A DNA stretch of 64,000 nucleotides from Amphritea opalescens (GCF_003957515.1 NZ_RQXW01000017.1:1-64000), one strand, 5' to 3'. Positions 27,207-36,142 are shown, counted from the first letter of the stretch. Notes: generated by a model not told the origin, from the letters alone. Made by a program: numbers and translations.

Positions 27207-28172
27207 ATGCTTATCCGATCATCACGCACAGCACAACTGCTACTTCTATTAGTCTGCTTTATCTGGGGCGTAGAGTTCGTGTTGATCGATCTAGCGATTG
27301 AAGAGATACCCACCCACACCTTTAATGCCATCCGTTTCTTATTAGCGGGATTATCACTGATCCCGCTGCTTTGGTTTAACCGACAGCAACTGGTGAACAT
27401 CCGCTGGTTACCGCTCTGTGGCGCCAGTGCCCTGCTCGGTTTTCTGCTGTTTGTCAGTTTCTACACTCAAACAGAGGGCATGCATTACACCTCGGTGTCT
27501 AATGCTGGCTTTATTACCGGTTTAAACGTGCCGTTAGTGCCGCTACTGGGCTTTCTGCTGTTTCGCATCAAGGCTTCCGCGGCGGTGTGGATCGGTATGG
27601 TGATCGCCACGGCAGGGCTCTACCTGTTAACCGTTGGTGATAACCTAGAATTCAATCGGGGTGACACTCTCATACTGACCTGCGCATTTGGCTTTGCCAT
27701 TCATATTTTGCTGACCGGTCGCTTCGTCGATTCACTCCCAGTGATGCCCTTGAGCATCCTACAGTTGCTAGCTGTAGCCCTGTATAGCAGTATTGCTGCT
27801 TGGATTAGCCCCGAGCCCGCATTTTATCATTCAGGTGCAACACCCCTGAGCTGGCAGGATTTGGCGACGAATCCTTTGATTATCAGCGCAGTGTTGATTA
27901 CCGGTCTGTTAGGCACGGCCTATGCCTACTGGGCACAATCAGCCTGCCAGCAGATACTCGCCTCGCATCAGGTGGCACTGATCTTCGCCACCGAACCGGT
28001 GTTTGCTTGCCTCTCCGCTTGGTTATTCCTAAACGAGCAACTCGGTACGCTAGGATTAGTCGGTGCGGGCATGATTATCGCTGCGATGCTGATCTCTGAA
28101 CTCGGTGATCGCCGAGGACGCGTCACCCTAGAACCGCTCGATCAAAGTACCTCAGTATCACCAAAGCCGTAA
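27207..28172 (+). CDS. EamA/DMT-superfamily permease
   Basis: A 321-residue membrane protein with ten predicted helices arranged as two EamA repeats (about 12-135 and 155-290), the drug/metabolite transporter plan. Typical blocks are CFIWGVEFVLIDLAI, NAIRFLLAG and, near the C terminus, ATEPVFACLSAWLFLNEQLG. Family members export amino acids or other metabolites; no substrate can be named. AAGGA six bases before the ATG supports the start. It is separated by 128 bases from the NhaC-like gene in the same direction. Confidence 0.85.
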   Translation: MLIRSSRTAQLLLLLVCFIWGVEFVLIDLAIEEIPTHTFNAIRFLLAGLSLIPLLWFNRQQLVNIRWLPLCGASALLGFLLFVSFYTQTEGMHYTSVSNAGFITGLNVPLVPLLGFLLFRIKASAAVWIGMVIATAGLYLLTVGDNLEFNRGDTLILTCAFGFAIHILLTGRFVDSLPVMPLSILQLLAVALYSSIAAWISPEPAFYHSGATPLSWQDLATNPLIISAVLITGLLGTAYAYWAQSACQQILASHQVALIFATEPVFACLSAWLFLNEQLGTLGLVGAGMIIAAMLISELGDRRGRVTLEPLDQSTSVSPKP

Positions 28173-28210
28173 CAACAAAGGGGTTTATCTAGACACCGGC
28201 GTTTATGATT

Positions 28211-28669
28211 CTATTCCGCCGGAACGATATCCCCTTGTCGCCCCTGCACAATGCCAGTGTTCCATTTTTCTGCCGAGTTATTCAGCACTTTCTGCAACCG
28301 TTCAAAGAACAGCTCAAGCTCTGCGGCCTTCAAGGTTTGGCTTTTAATCTGAAACATCAACTCACGCCTTAAATCACACAGGGTGTAATAGGTAGTCCGC
28401 TCATGAATCCACAGTTCATCCGCCTTACGCAGCCCTTCTAGGGACGCGAGAATACCGGCGGTGCCTGAGAAAACCAAAATAGCGACATTCAGATGGGTGG
28501 AATAAGCGGGCAGATACAGCGCCAATCCAGATAGCAGAGACAACATAGCGGTAAGCCCAAAAGAGCCATAGCGCAACCGACGATGTAATGTTTTATGCGA
28601 CTTAGAGTTGTGCCGGAACATCTCAATCTTTTTATCTAACTCATCCACTAGAAACTGTTGCTGCTCCAT
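28211..28669 (-). CDS. SLATT/DUF4231-like two-helix membrane protein
   Basis: A 152-residue protein with an N-terminal helix containing paired basic residues (HKTLHRRLRYGS), two adjacent membrane helices (about 35-55 and 60-78) and a long C-terminal helical region. The pattern, with LEGLRKADELWIHERTTYYTL after the second helix, resembles SLATT or DUF4231 proteins. SLATT proteins are predicted pore-forming effectors often coupled to nucleotide-messenger enzymes in conflict systems. No messenger synthase or nuclease is adjacent, so this copy seems to be solitary. GGAGG precedes the ATG. Family assignment is by pattern only. Confidence 0.6.
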   Translation of the reverse strand: MEQQQFLVDELDKKIEMFRHNSKSHKTLHRRLRYGSFGLTAMLSLLSGLALYLPAYSTHLNVAILVFSGTAGILASLEGLRKADELWIHERTTYYTLCDLRRELMFQIKSQTLKAAELELFFERLQKVLNNSAEKWNTGIVQGRQGDIVPAE

Positions 28670-28880
28670 AACGCTTACCTCCTAGGGCGGGTTGATAAAC
28701 ACTCGCCTATCGAACCTTAATAGAACCTCGGTGAAATCATTATCTAACATCTTGCTATCCGTATTTAAAAACACCTTAGAGCGACTCTAAGCTGATCAAA
28801 AATCAAACAGCAGTTTAATCATAGTCTAGCGTTGAGCAACCTACCGCTTTGGACACACCATAAATCACAGAATCAAACGC

Positions 28881-28963
28881 TATAGGTAAACTAGCCCAGC
28901 ATAGAGGTGAGGGTTAGGGTTAGAATTTGAGGTTAAAGATTAGAGGTATAAGTATAGGTAAAC
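28881..28963. repeat. degenerate GGTTAG-like repeats bounded by an 11-bp direct repeat
   Basis: TATAGGTAAAC occurs at 28881-28891 and again at 28953-28963. Between them lie imperfect G/T/A-rich hexamers, including GGGTTAGGGTTAG at 28910-28922 and later GAGGTTA, TTAGAGGTA and AGTATAGGTA. It lies downstream of the cyclic-nucleotide-binding gene and upstream of the SLATT-like gene. Confidence 0.5.
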
Positions 28964-28966
28964 CGA

Positions 28967-29449
28967 TCAGTGTTTATCGGCATAGAGCTGATCAAGATGA
29001 CTAATTTCTCGGCTCATCTCTCGGGTAATATTGATCAGAAAGATCATAAACATCTCAGGGTATTGCTCGCAGAGCTTATGGAATAACTCAGTGCTAATCT
29101 CTAACAGATAACCCTCTTTTTCCACCACAGCATCTCCCCGGCGTGGATGCAGTCCAATCATACCAACAAAGCCAATCTGCTCACCTTCGTCATACAGGCG
29201 TATTGGCACGCTGGCACCGTCTTGAGGCCGATGCTGGTAAAACCGTACCGCGCCTTTAATGATGATATAAAACTGTTCCGACATATCATCTATGCTGAAT
29301 AACCGATCCCCCGGCTGCACCGATAACAGTGTTCCCTGTTGCAGCAGAAAGTGGAGACTCTCATCCGATAAAGCACCAAACATAGACAGAGACTGACAGA
29401 AACCTTCCGGATACCGCTGTTCGAGTTCAGTAAGCGTAACGGCCTTCAT
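28967..29449 (-). CDS. stand-alone cyclic nucleotide-binding domain protein
   Basis: A 160-residue protein consisting almost entirely of a CRP/FNR-type cyclic-nucleotide-binding fold: LLSVQPGDRLFSIDD (about 38-52), QFYIIIKGAVRFYQH, then GEQIGFVGMIGLHPRRGDAVV, which is the phosphate-binding cassette region, and a C-terminal helix. The cassette lacks the canonical R-x-S (here PRRGD), so cAMP binding is uncertain. No DNA-binding domain follows, so it is not a CRP homologue that binds DNA. The adenylate cyclase at 6420 makes cAMP a plausible ligand but the genes are 20 kb apart. Confidence 0.75.
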   Translation of the reverse strand: MKAVTLTELEQRYPEGFCQSLSMFGALSDESLHFLLQQGTLLSVQPGDRLFSIDDMSEQFYIIIKGAVRFYQHRPQDGASVPIRLYDEGEQIGFVGMIGLHPRRGDAVVEKEGYLLEISTELFHKLCEQYPEMFMIFLINITREMSREISHLDQLYADKH

Positions 29450-29605
29450 AGTATTACATCCGTAATCAGTATTTCGTAGCGAACGCGACGAACATAAATA
29501 ACTCGGCCATTATAAAACAGAAACACTCGCTAGCAGATACCTAAAAAGAGATATGGAGCCATGGCGACGAAAAAACCTGTCATTAGGTAAGACACTGATC
29601 CAGCC

Positions 29606-30484
29606 TTAAGGCTGACGAACCCGCATAAAACTGGCAAAACGGGGGACACCCTTTGCACTGACACCTGTGTATTTATAGGTAACGATACTGCCGATCGCTG
29701 GAGGATGTTGCCGCTGTTGATCGGTAAAGCCGCTGCCGAGCTTAAAGCGAATACCCGTCGGTGTTTCCACTAACAACGCACCGAGCATGCCGACATACTT
29801 CCCCTTCCCCGGCTGATGCCCAATCACTTTCGCCTCGGCATCTTGCCATAGCTTAAGCTTTAACAGCTGAGCACTACGCCCTGATTGATACAAGGCATCC
29901 TGATGGTGCAGCATCAACCCTTCGCCGTCGTCAGCGACCACCTGCTTTAACCAAGCCATGAGCGTACTATCATCACTGACTCGTCGCTGATCAATCAACT
30001 GAACCCAGTCCCGATCAATCTCATCCACGAGTTGGCCCAATTGCTGTAAACGCTGGGTAAAGGTGCCTGGAAACTGTGGTAGATCAAACAACATAAATTT
30101 CACCCGCCGCCAACGATCTGCCTGCCCTTGCGACGCCTCGGTCGATGCGCTTCTAACAAGCGAAGACACCGCGTTAAACTTGCCTCGCCCGATCCACAAC
30201 TCACCATCCAACGGCTGCTCGGGTAATACTTGGGTAAACCAATCCGGCGCATGGATTCGGTAACCCTGTCGCGTTAATAACTGTTTGCCATCCCAATACC
30301 CCCGCACACCATCGAGTTTTTCACTCACCCAATAATCAGATACGTCCAGACCCGCATGATAGACTGTCGCCAGCTGTAGTTTGGGTTTGTCAGCAAAGCT
30401 TTTATCAGCCCAACCAAGAGAAATCATCAGTAAACTAATGAGCAGCAGACGCTGAAAAGCCCCATGACTATTGCGATTTAACAT
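29606..30484 (-). CDS. LigE-type ATP-dependent DNA ligase, probably periplasmic
   Basis: A small ATP-dependent DNA ligase of the LigE type. The adenylated lysine motif SEKLDGVRGYWDG, the LDGELW and DDGEGLMLH motifs, and the final LKLKLWQDAEAKVIGH and TYKYTGVSAKGVPRFASFMR segments cover nucleotidyltransferase and OB domains (29606-30330). With the ATG at 30484 it has 292 residues and a signal peptide (LLLISLLMISLGWADKSFA), as in exported LigE proteins. A longer start at 30568 has AAGGA eight bases upstream and would add 28 aromatic/basic residues ahead of the signal sequence; it cannot be excluded. Proposed family role is sealing of extracellular or incoming DNA. Confidence 0.82.
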   Translation of the reverse strand: MLNRNSHGAFQRLLLISLLMISLGWADKSFADKPKLQLATVYHAGLDVSDYWVSEKLDGVRGYWDGKQLLTRQGYRIHAPDWFTQVLPEQPLDGELWIGRGKFNAVSSLVRSASTEASQGQADRWRRVKFMLFDLPQFPGTFTQRLQQLGQLVDEIDRDWVQLIDQRRVSDDSTLMAWLKQVVADDGEGLMLHHQDALYQSGRSAQLLKLKLWQDAEAKVIGHQPGKGKYVGMLGALLVETPTGIRFKLGSGFTDQQRQHPPAIGSIVTYKYTGVSAKGVPRFASFMRVRQP

Positions 30485-30649
30485 GATGCCCGAAGACCAT
30501 TCAGTGCGCTGGCAGTGGAAGCGAAAACGAATATATTGGCGGTTCTTGCCAAAGAAATAAAAATTCATACGGTACATCCTTGTACTGTTTTTTTATGAAA
30601 AAGTTTTTCATAAAGTATAAAGCGATGCAAATCTTGAGTTAGAGATTCG

Positions 30650-32653
30650 CTAAACATCCCTAGGCAAACTAATCCCAAGCTTTTTCATTCGTCTATAAAT
30701 CGTCGGCCGTGATACGCCCAACTGTTTAGCAACTGCTGAGATGTTCCATCGCTGCTGACGGAGCCTATCAATCAGCATTTGCTGCTCGGGTATAGAATTA
30801 GTCTTTTCTAACCATGGGTCTGATAAAGGCTCTGCCGATAATGTTGATGTGTCGCAAGAATTTAGTGATTGCATGGGTAAAGCAAAAGTGGACTTATCCA
30901 ACCGCCCTGCAACACACTCTTCCGGTAAATGGTGGACGGTGATCTCTCCCTCTTCGCATACCGCTTCGGCAAACGTAAGCGTGTTAACCAACTGCCTGAT
31001 ATTACCTGGCCATGAGTAGCCCAGTAACGCACTCATTGCATCGGCACGTAGTCGAGCAGCTGGGTTCAAACGTTTTAGCAATAATTTGATTAGATAGTGC
31101 TTATCGACTCGTGCTTTTAAAGCGGGAAGCTTTAGCGTTGCGCCGTTTAGCCGATAGTAAAGGTCTTCTCTAAACAGCCCGTCAGCAATGAGCTGCATCA
31201 CATTACAGTGCGTGGCCGCGAGTACACGGACATCAATATTAACCGGCTGAGATGTGCCAAGAGGTAACACCTGCCCTTCGGCTAATACCCGTAATAAACG
31301 ACTTTGTAGCTGTAACGGCATATCGCCTATTTCATCTAAAAAAAGCGTCCCCCCGTTGGCTTCTTGAATAAGACCCTTTGCACCCTTCACTCGTCCCCCT
31401 GTAAAGGTTCCCGGCGCATAACCAAACAACTCGCTTTCAATTAATGATTCAGGAATAGCGGCACAGTTAACCGCTATAAAAGGTTGATCTGACCGGTGGC
31501 TTGTTGCATGAATGGCTTTAGCGAGCACTTCTTTGCCAGTGCCCGTTTCACCTAAAATCAGCAGGCTAACATCACGGTGGCGTAATCGTTTAGCTAAGCT
31601 AATTGTTTGTCGCATAGCAGGGTCATCGGCACATAGCTTATCTAACGCAGGGACTGACTCCTCTTGCGAGGCGCACACCTCTGATACGTTCAATTGGCTA
31701 AAGGTATTCGTCTTTGGCTCAATCAAAATGCCATATAACATCTGCTGAGTGCCCGAGACCCTAAACGCACGTACTCCGTCTTTACTTTCGTAAGTGATGG
31801 ATAGAATATCCCGCCACTGGCACTCCAGTAGGTCTGGTAATGAAATCGAATCTTTGGAGAAGGGCCGGTATTGCGCCAACAAAGTGCGACCTGCGGTATT
31901 CGCCGCAAGGATATTCCCCTGCTCATCTAAGGCAAACAACAACTGGCCATTGACCTGAACGAGCTCTCGCGATTGATCACACTTAAAAACCAAACGGTTG
32001 CGATAGCGCCGTAAAAAATAAGCATCTTCAATCAGACGCGCATATAGTTGCGTTAGGTGTAAGGCAAAGTTTTGGCTTTCCGGCGTACGGGATGAGTTTA
32101 ATGCCGAGATATCCAATACCGCTAATAACTGCCCGGATGGATCTTTAATCGGTGCCGCCGTGCAGGTTAGACCTATATGGGAACTATCGAAGTGATCAAC
32201 ACGATGGCAAGTCAGCGCTTGTTGCTCTTGTATACAGGTACCTACCGCCGATGTGCCCGCGTATTGCTCACTCCAATCAGCCCCTAAGTAGAGCCCCGCT
32301 TTATGTAAACGATCGTCATCATGTTTATTACCCAAAAATTGAACGGTAATCCCCCGATGGTCGCTTAACAATAGTACGTACCCAAGACCCGAAATTTGCG
32401 TGTAGAGCTGTTCGACGCCCGCCCGTGCTACGTTCAAAAACTCATCTACCGAATCTTGATGCTCACGCAATGTTTGATGTGTAACGATGCGCGCTGGTCT
32501 GGGCTGACTGGGATCTAAACCATATTCGGTTAAACATCGCCGCCACGAACGTCCAATCAACTCATGAGTGGGCGAGTAGCTTTTATACATTGATTGGTGT
32601 CCGCCATAACTGAGTATGGTATCGATATGACGACGCTGACTTGTGTTAATCAT
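30650..32653 (-). CDS. sigma-54-dependent activator, AcoR-like (GAF - AAA+ - Fis HTH)
   Basis: A 667-residue enhancer-binding protein. The N-terminal region with a GAF-like sensor (about 60-200) matches AcoR-type regulators. The AAA+ domain (about 345-575) has Walker A GETGTGKE (about 367-374) and Walker B GGTLFLDEIGDMP. The sigma-54 contact loop reads GTFTGG instead of the canonical GAFTGA. A Fis-type HTH ends the protein (WNISAVAKQLGVSRPTIYRR). It is divergent from the flavin monooxygenase, whose promoter region contains a -24/-12 element and palindromic sites, so it almost certainly activates that gene in response to a small aromatic or carbonyl-type effector; the effector is unknown. AAAGGA precedes the ATG. 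Confidence 0.88.
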   Translation of the reverse strand: MINTSQRRHIDTILSYGGHQSMYKSYSPTHELIGRSWRRCLTEYGLDPSQPRPARIVTHQTLREHQDSVDEFLNVARAGVEQLYTQISGLGYVLLLSDHRGITVQFLGNKHDDDRLHKAGLYLGADWSEQYAGTSAVGTCIQEQQALTCHRVDHFDSSHIGLTCTAAPIKDPSGQLLAVLDISALNSSRTPESQNFALHLTQLYARLIEDAYFLRRYRNRLVFKCDQSRELVQVNGQLLFALDEQGNILAANTAGRTLLAQYRPFSKDSISLPDLLECQWRDILSITYESKDGVRAFRVSGTQQMLYGILIEPKTNTFSQLNVSEVCASQEESVPALDKLCADDPAMRQTISLAKRLRHRDVSLLILGETGTGKEVLAKAIHATSHRSDQPFIAVNCAAIPESLIESELFGYAPGTFTGGRVKGAKGLIQEANGGTLFLDEIGDMPLQLQSRLLRVLAEGQVLPLGTSQPVNIDVRVLAATHCNVMQLIADGLFREDLYYRLNGATLKLPALKARVDKHYLIKLLLKRLNPAARLRADAMSALLGYSWPGNIRQLVNTLTFAEAVCEEGEITVHHLPEECVAGRLDKSTFALPMQSLNSCDTSTLSAEPLSDPWLEKTNSIPEQQMLIDRLRQQRWNISAVAKQLGVSRPTIYRRMKKLGISLPRDV

Positions 32654-32830
32654 GCCTATTCCTTTGCCCGTGACTGTTATTTTTATTTCACGATGCCATC
32701 GAGTCTACCGCTGAAAAGAGGCGTTTTCTATACTTCTTTCAGGCATGTATCTAACCTCACCCTCTGCCGTTAAATTCAAAGATTATGTATCTACAAGCTG
32801 CATCAAATCGTTAACTAAAACCCTTTACAC

Positions 32831-32861
32831 CTGTAACGTTCGTTGTCATCCAGCGTTACAG
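32831..32861. promoter_or_regulatory. upstream activator site 1 (CTGTAACG palindrome)
   Basis: CTGTAACG (32831-32838) and CGTTACAG (32854-32861) form a perfect 8-bp inverted repeat about 155 bases upstream of the -24/-12 promoter. Such spacing is usual for sigma-54 enhancer-binding proteins. Confidence 0.7.
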
Positions 32862-32877
32862 TTGTTATGTGTTCGCA

Positions 32878-32889
32878 TTACAGATGTAA
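32878..32889. promoter_or_regulatory. upstream activator site 2 (TTACA-GA-TGTAA)
   Basis: TTACA and TGTAA with a two-base gap repeat the same TGTAAC half-site as site 1, but closer together. Two sites using one half-site strongly suggest tandem binding by one regulator, most likely the adjacent AcoR-like protein. Confidence 0.65.
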
Positions 32890-33002
32890 CACTCAGCGAG
32901 AGCACCCAACTTAATTAATTTAACTAAAAACATACTAATAAATAAAATAATTCACATATAAATCAATTGGTTATATTTAACAAAAATAAAAACAGTCGAT
33001 AC

Positions 33003-33018
33003 TGGCACGCTTTCTGCT
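33003..33018 (+). promoter_or_regulatory. sigma-54 (-24/-12) promoter of the flavin monooxygenase
   Basis: TGGCACGCTTTCTGCT matches TGGCACG-N4-TTGCW except one base. The essential GG (33004-33005) and GC (33016-33017) are 12 bases apart, as required. Transcription would begin near 33029, about 43 bases before the ATG. Confidence 0.8.
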
Positions 33019-33071
33019 CTATCTCCTGCGTCAACGCAGCACAAAAAAAACAAACTGCACTGGAGATAGTT

Positions 33072-34886
33072 ATGACCAATACTGCACTAACCGCTACTCA
33101 TCAACCCACACTGGATGCTGTCGCATGGGTAGAAACGTTAGCCGCGACTCTTAGCTCTACATCACCCGCCGACGCCGCCTCTTTATTCGAAGAAGATGGA
33201 TACTGGCGCGACCTAGTCGCCTTTACATGGAATATTAAAACCATGGAAGGTCGCGACGCTATCAGCGATATGCTCACCGCCACCATGGCCGATGCTGCAC
33301 CGAGCAATTGGCAAGTTGAAGAAGACGCCACCGAAACCGATGGTGTGGTTGAGGCATGGATCACCTTCGAAACCCAAATAGCGAAAGGTCGTGGCTATTT
33401 GCGATTACGTGATGGTCTAGCATGGACCTTCCTTACCACCATGACTGAGCTAAAAGATTTTCCCGAAAAGCGTAACAAATTACGTCCGAAAGGGGCTGAA
33501 CACGGCGCGAATAAAAACCGCCAAACCTGGCTCGAAAAACGTCAACATGAAGAAGCAAGTTTAGGCTACACCGAGCAGCCCTACTGTTTAATTATTGGTG
33601 GCGGCCAAGGCGGGATAGGTTTAGGCGCTCGCCTTCGTCAATTAGAAGTACCTACAATCGTGATTGATGCATTACCTAAGCCTGGTGATACATGGCGTAA
33701 TCGTTATAAGTCACTCTCGCTTCACGATCCTATTTGGTATGACCACATGCCTTACCTACCCTTCCCTGAAAACTGGCCAGTGTTTACCCCAAAAGACAAA
33801 GTGGGTGACTGGCTAGAGATGTACACCAAGGTCATGGAGCTAAATTACTGGGGATCAACCCGCTGCACGCATGCCAAATATGATGAAGACAAACAGGAGT
33901 GGACGGTAGAGGTCGATCGCAATGGTGAAAAACTCACCCTACACCCTAAACAACTTGTACTGGCAACCGGCATGTCAGGCATTCCCAACATGCCCGATAT
34001 CCCAGGCATGGATACCTTTGAAGGCGAGCAACATCACTCTAGTCAGCATCCCGGTGGCGAAGCGTATAAAGGTAAAAAATGTATCGTGCTGGGCGCTAAC
34101 AACTCAGCCCATGATATTTGCTGTGCACTCTGGGAAAACGATGCCGACGTCACCATGATTCAACGCTCATCGACACACATCATCAAATCAGATTCGTTAA
34201 TGGAACTGGTGCTAGGTGGTTTGTACTCTGAAGAGGCGGTTGAAAATGGTATGACGACCTATAAAGCCGACCTCACCTTTGGGTCTGTTCCGTTCAAGAT
34301 CATGCCACAGTTTCATATTCCTGCTTATAAAGCCGTTGCAGAGCGCGATGCTGAATTTTACCAACGCCTAACCGATGCGGGATTCTTACTCGACTTTGGT
34401 GAAGATGGTTCAGGACTATTCATGAAATACCTACGTCGTGGATCGGGTTATTATATTGATGTTGGTGCTTCTGATCTCGTTGCCGACGGTGAAATCAAAC
34501 TCAAATCCGGCGTATCCATCGCCGAGATAAAACCGAAGTCGGTTGTTCTTACCGATGGCACTGAGCTAGAAGCGGATTTGATTGTGTACGCTACCGGTTT
34601 CGGATCAATGAACGGCTGGGCCGCTAAAATCATCTCCCAAGAAGTCGCCGACAAAGTCGGAAAATGCTGGGGCTTAGGGTCTGATACCGCAAAAGATCCG
34701 GGACCTTGGGAAGGTGAACTACGCAACATGTGGAAGCCAACACAGCAAGAAGCACTGTGGTTCCATGGCGGTAATTTACACCAATCCCGACACTATTCGC
34801 AGTATCTATCGCTGCAAATTAAAGCTCGTATGGAAGGTATCGACACGCCGGTTTACGGGCTACAAGAGGTCCATCATCTAAGTTAG
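33072..34886 (+). CDS. flavin-containing monooxygenase with N-terminal NTF2/SnoaL-like domain
   Basis: A 604-residue flavoprotein. Residues 1-130 resemble a SnoaL/NTF2-like fold (ATLSSTSPADAASLFEEDGY, then VAFTWNIKTMEGRDAI). The FMO core follows: FAD motif IIGGGQGGIG (about 173-182), the FMO fingerprint-like FEGEQHHSSQHPGG (about 316-329) and the NADPH motif VLGANNSAHD (about 339-348). The PGDTWRNRYKSLSLHDPIWYDH block is typical of this bacterial subgroup, related to plant YUCCA-type enzymes. Substrate unknown; oxygenation of a heteroatom, ketone or aldehyde is possible. The start at 33072 has GGAG seven bases upstream. It is transcribed from the sigma-54 promoter and ends at a strong terminator. 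Confidence 0.85.
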   Translation: MTNTALTATHQPTLDAVAWVETLAATLSSTSPADAASLFEEDGYWRDLVAFTWNIKTMEGRDAISDMLTATMADAAPSNWQVEEDATETDGVVEAWITFETQIAKGRGYLRLRDGLAWTFLTTMTELKDFPEKRNKLRPKGAEHGANKNRQTWLEKRQHEEASLGYTEQPYCLIIGGGQGGIGLGARLRQLEVPTIVIDALPKPGDTWRNRYKSLSLHDPIWYDHMPYLPFPENWPVFTPKDKVGDWLEMYTKVMELNYWGSTRCTHAKYDEDKQEWTVEVDRNGEKLTLHPKQLVLATGMSGIPNMPDIPGMDTFEGEQHHSSQHPGGEAYKGKKCIVLGANNSAHDICCALWENDADVTMIQRSSTHIIKSDSLMELVLGGLYSEEAVENGMTTYKADLTFGSVPFKIMPQFHIPAYKAVAERDAEFYQRLTDAGFLLDFGEDGSGLFMKYLRRGSGYYIDVGASDLVADGEIKLKSGVSIAEIKPKSVVLTDGTELEADLIVYATGFGSMNGWAAKIISQEVADKVGKCWGLGSDTAKDPGPWEGELRNMWKPTQQEALWFHGGNLHQSRHYSQYLSLQIKARMEGIDTPVYGLQEVHHLS

Positions 34887-34901
34887 CCCATGTAGCACTT
34901 C

Positions 34902-34926
34902 GGCAGCGATAATCGCTGCCTTTTTT
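34902..34926 (+). terminator. Rho-independent terminator of the monooxygenase gene
   Basis: GGCAGCGA, three bases, TCGCTGCC then six T residues, 16 bases after the stop codon. Confidence 0.9.
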
Positions 34927-35069
34927 ACGAACGCCTAAAAGATCAACGTCGCACTGAAGCCCACACCGAATCCTACGGGCTTTTGTACACATCACCAATA
35001 AGCACCTTTAAACTGACAATAAACAAAGCGGGTCAAGAGGCAACAAGCAACACCTGACCCTGTCACTTT

Positions 35070-36098
35070 TTAGGCTAAGAGTTCGCGTCGAACTATCTCT
35101 GTGCCGGCCCTTAAAGCATCGAGTTTCGCCGCGGCGACTCGACGAGACAAAGGTGCCATACCGCAGTTGGTGCACGGGTAGAGCTTGTCTGCATCGACAA
35201 ATTTCAGTGCTTTTCTCAGGGTACCGGCGACTTCCTCGGGTGTCTCAATGGTATCGGTCGCTACATCAATGGCCCCTACCATTACTTTTTTACCCCGAAT
35301 AAGTTCAAGTAATTCCATGGGAACATGGGAGTTATGACACTCTAGCGAGATAATATCGATGTTCGATTTTTGCAGTTTAGGGAACGCCTCTTCATATTGT
35401 CGCCATTCAGAGCCCAGTGTTTTTTTCCAATCGGTATTGGCTTTAATGCCATAGCCATAGCAAATATGTACAGCCGTTTCACATTTAAGCCCTTCAATAG
35501 CTCTTTCTAGCGTCGCGATACCCCACTCGTTGACCTCATCAAAAAACACATTAAATGCGGGTTCATCAAATTGGATAATATCAACACCAGCCGCTTCTAA
35601 CTCTTTAGCTTCTTGGTTGAGAATGATGGCAAATTCCCACGCGAGTTTTTCACGACTCTTATAATGATCATCATAAAGCGTGTCAATCATCGTCATAGGG
35701 CCAGGTAAAGCCCACTTAATAGGTTGCTTGGTTTGCTGGCGTAAAAACTTAGCATCTTCGACAAAGACGGATTTTTGGCGAGAGACAGGACCCACAACCG
35801 TGGGGACACTCGCATCATAGCGATCACGAATTTTAACCGTTTTACGTTTCTCAAAATCAACACCGTTGAGGTGTTCAATAAAGGTTGTGACAAAGTGTTG
35901 GCGTGTTTGCTCGCCATCACTGACAATATCAATACCCGCATGCTGCTGCTCTTGTAATGACACCCGCAATGCATCCTGTTTGCCGTCGATTAATTCCTCG
36001 CCTTGCAGTTTCCAAGGTGACCAAAGTGTCTCAGGCTCTGCAAGCCAAGTCGGTTTAGGTAGGCTGCCTGCGGTTGAAGTCGGTAATAATGTTTTCAT
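35070..36098 (-). CDS. mesD: core methionine synthase MesD (lacks the folate-binding domain)
   Basis: A 342-residue enzyme equal to the catalytic C-terminal half of MetE. Zinc ligands are visible: His and Cys in AVHICYGYG, Glu in SLECHNS and Cys in PCTNCGM (about 309-312). The N-terminal MetE-like folate domain is absent. Core synthases paired with a DUF1852 gene are the MesD family, which in published genetics needs DUF1852 (MesX) and oxygen but not methyl-folate or B12. The DUF1852 gene lies 44 bases upstream in the same operon, which fixes the assignment well. Start set at the ATG at 36098; a TTG six bases earlier is also in frame. Confidence 0.87.
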   Translation of the reverse strand: MKTLLPTSTAGSLPKPTWLAEPETLWSPWKLQGEELIDGKQDALRVSLQEQQHAGIDIVSDGEQTRQHFVTTFIEHLNGVDFEKRKTVKIRDRYDASVPTVVGPVSRQKSVFVEDAKFLRQQTKQPIKWALPGPMTMIDTLYDDHYKSREKLAWEFAIILNQEAKELEAAGVDIIQFDEPAFNVFFDEVNEWGIATLERAIEGLKCETAVHICYGYGIKANTDWKKTLGSEWRQYEEAFPKLQKSNIDIISLECHNSHVPMELLELIRGKKVMVGAIDVATDTIETPEEVAGTLRKALKFVDADKLYPCTNCGMAPLSRRVAAAKLDALRAGTEIVRRELLA

Positions 36099-36142
36099 AA
36101 TCAATGATATCGTCTATGTAAGTAAATGATTGAACCTAACAA

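Larger units (their letters stand above)
32654..33071. other. divergent regulatory region, 418 bases
   Basis: Contains no gene. Its content is the two palindromic sites at 32831-32889, the sigma-54 promoter at 33003-33018 and an AT-rich stretch (32905-33000) between them that could allow DNA bending. An in-frame extension of the monooxygenase back to 32967 crosses the promoter and is rejected. Confidence 0.7.

Noticed and set aside
28905-28925. Telomere-like repeat
   Set aside because: Only two GGTTAG units in a degenerate stretch; no hairpin or end structure, so a chromosome or plasmid end is not supported.
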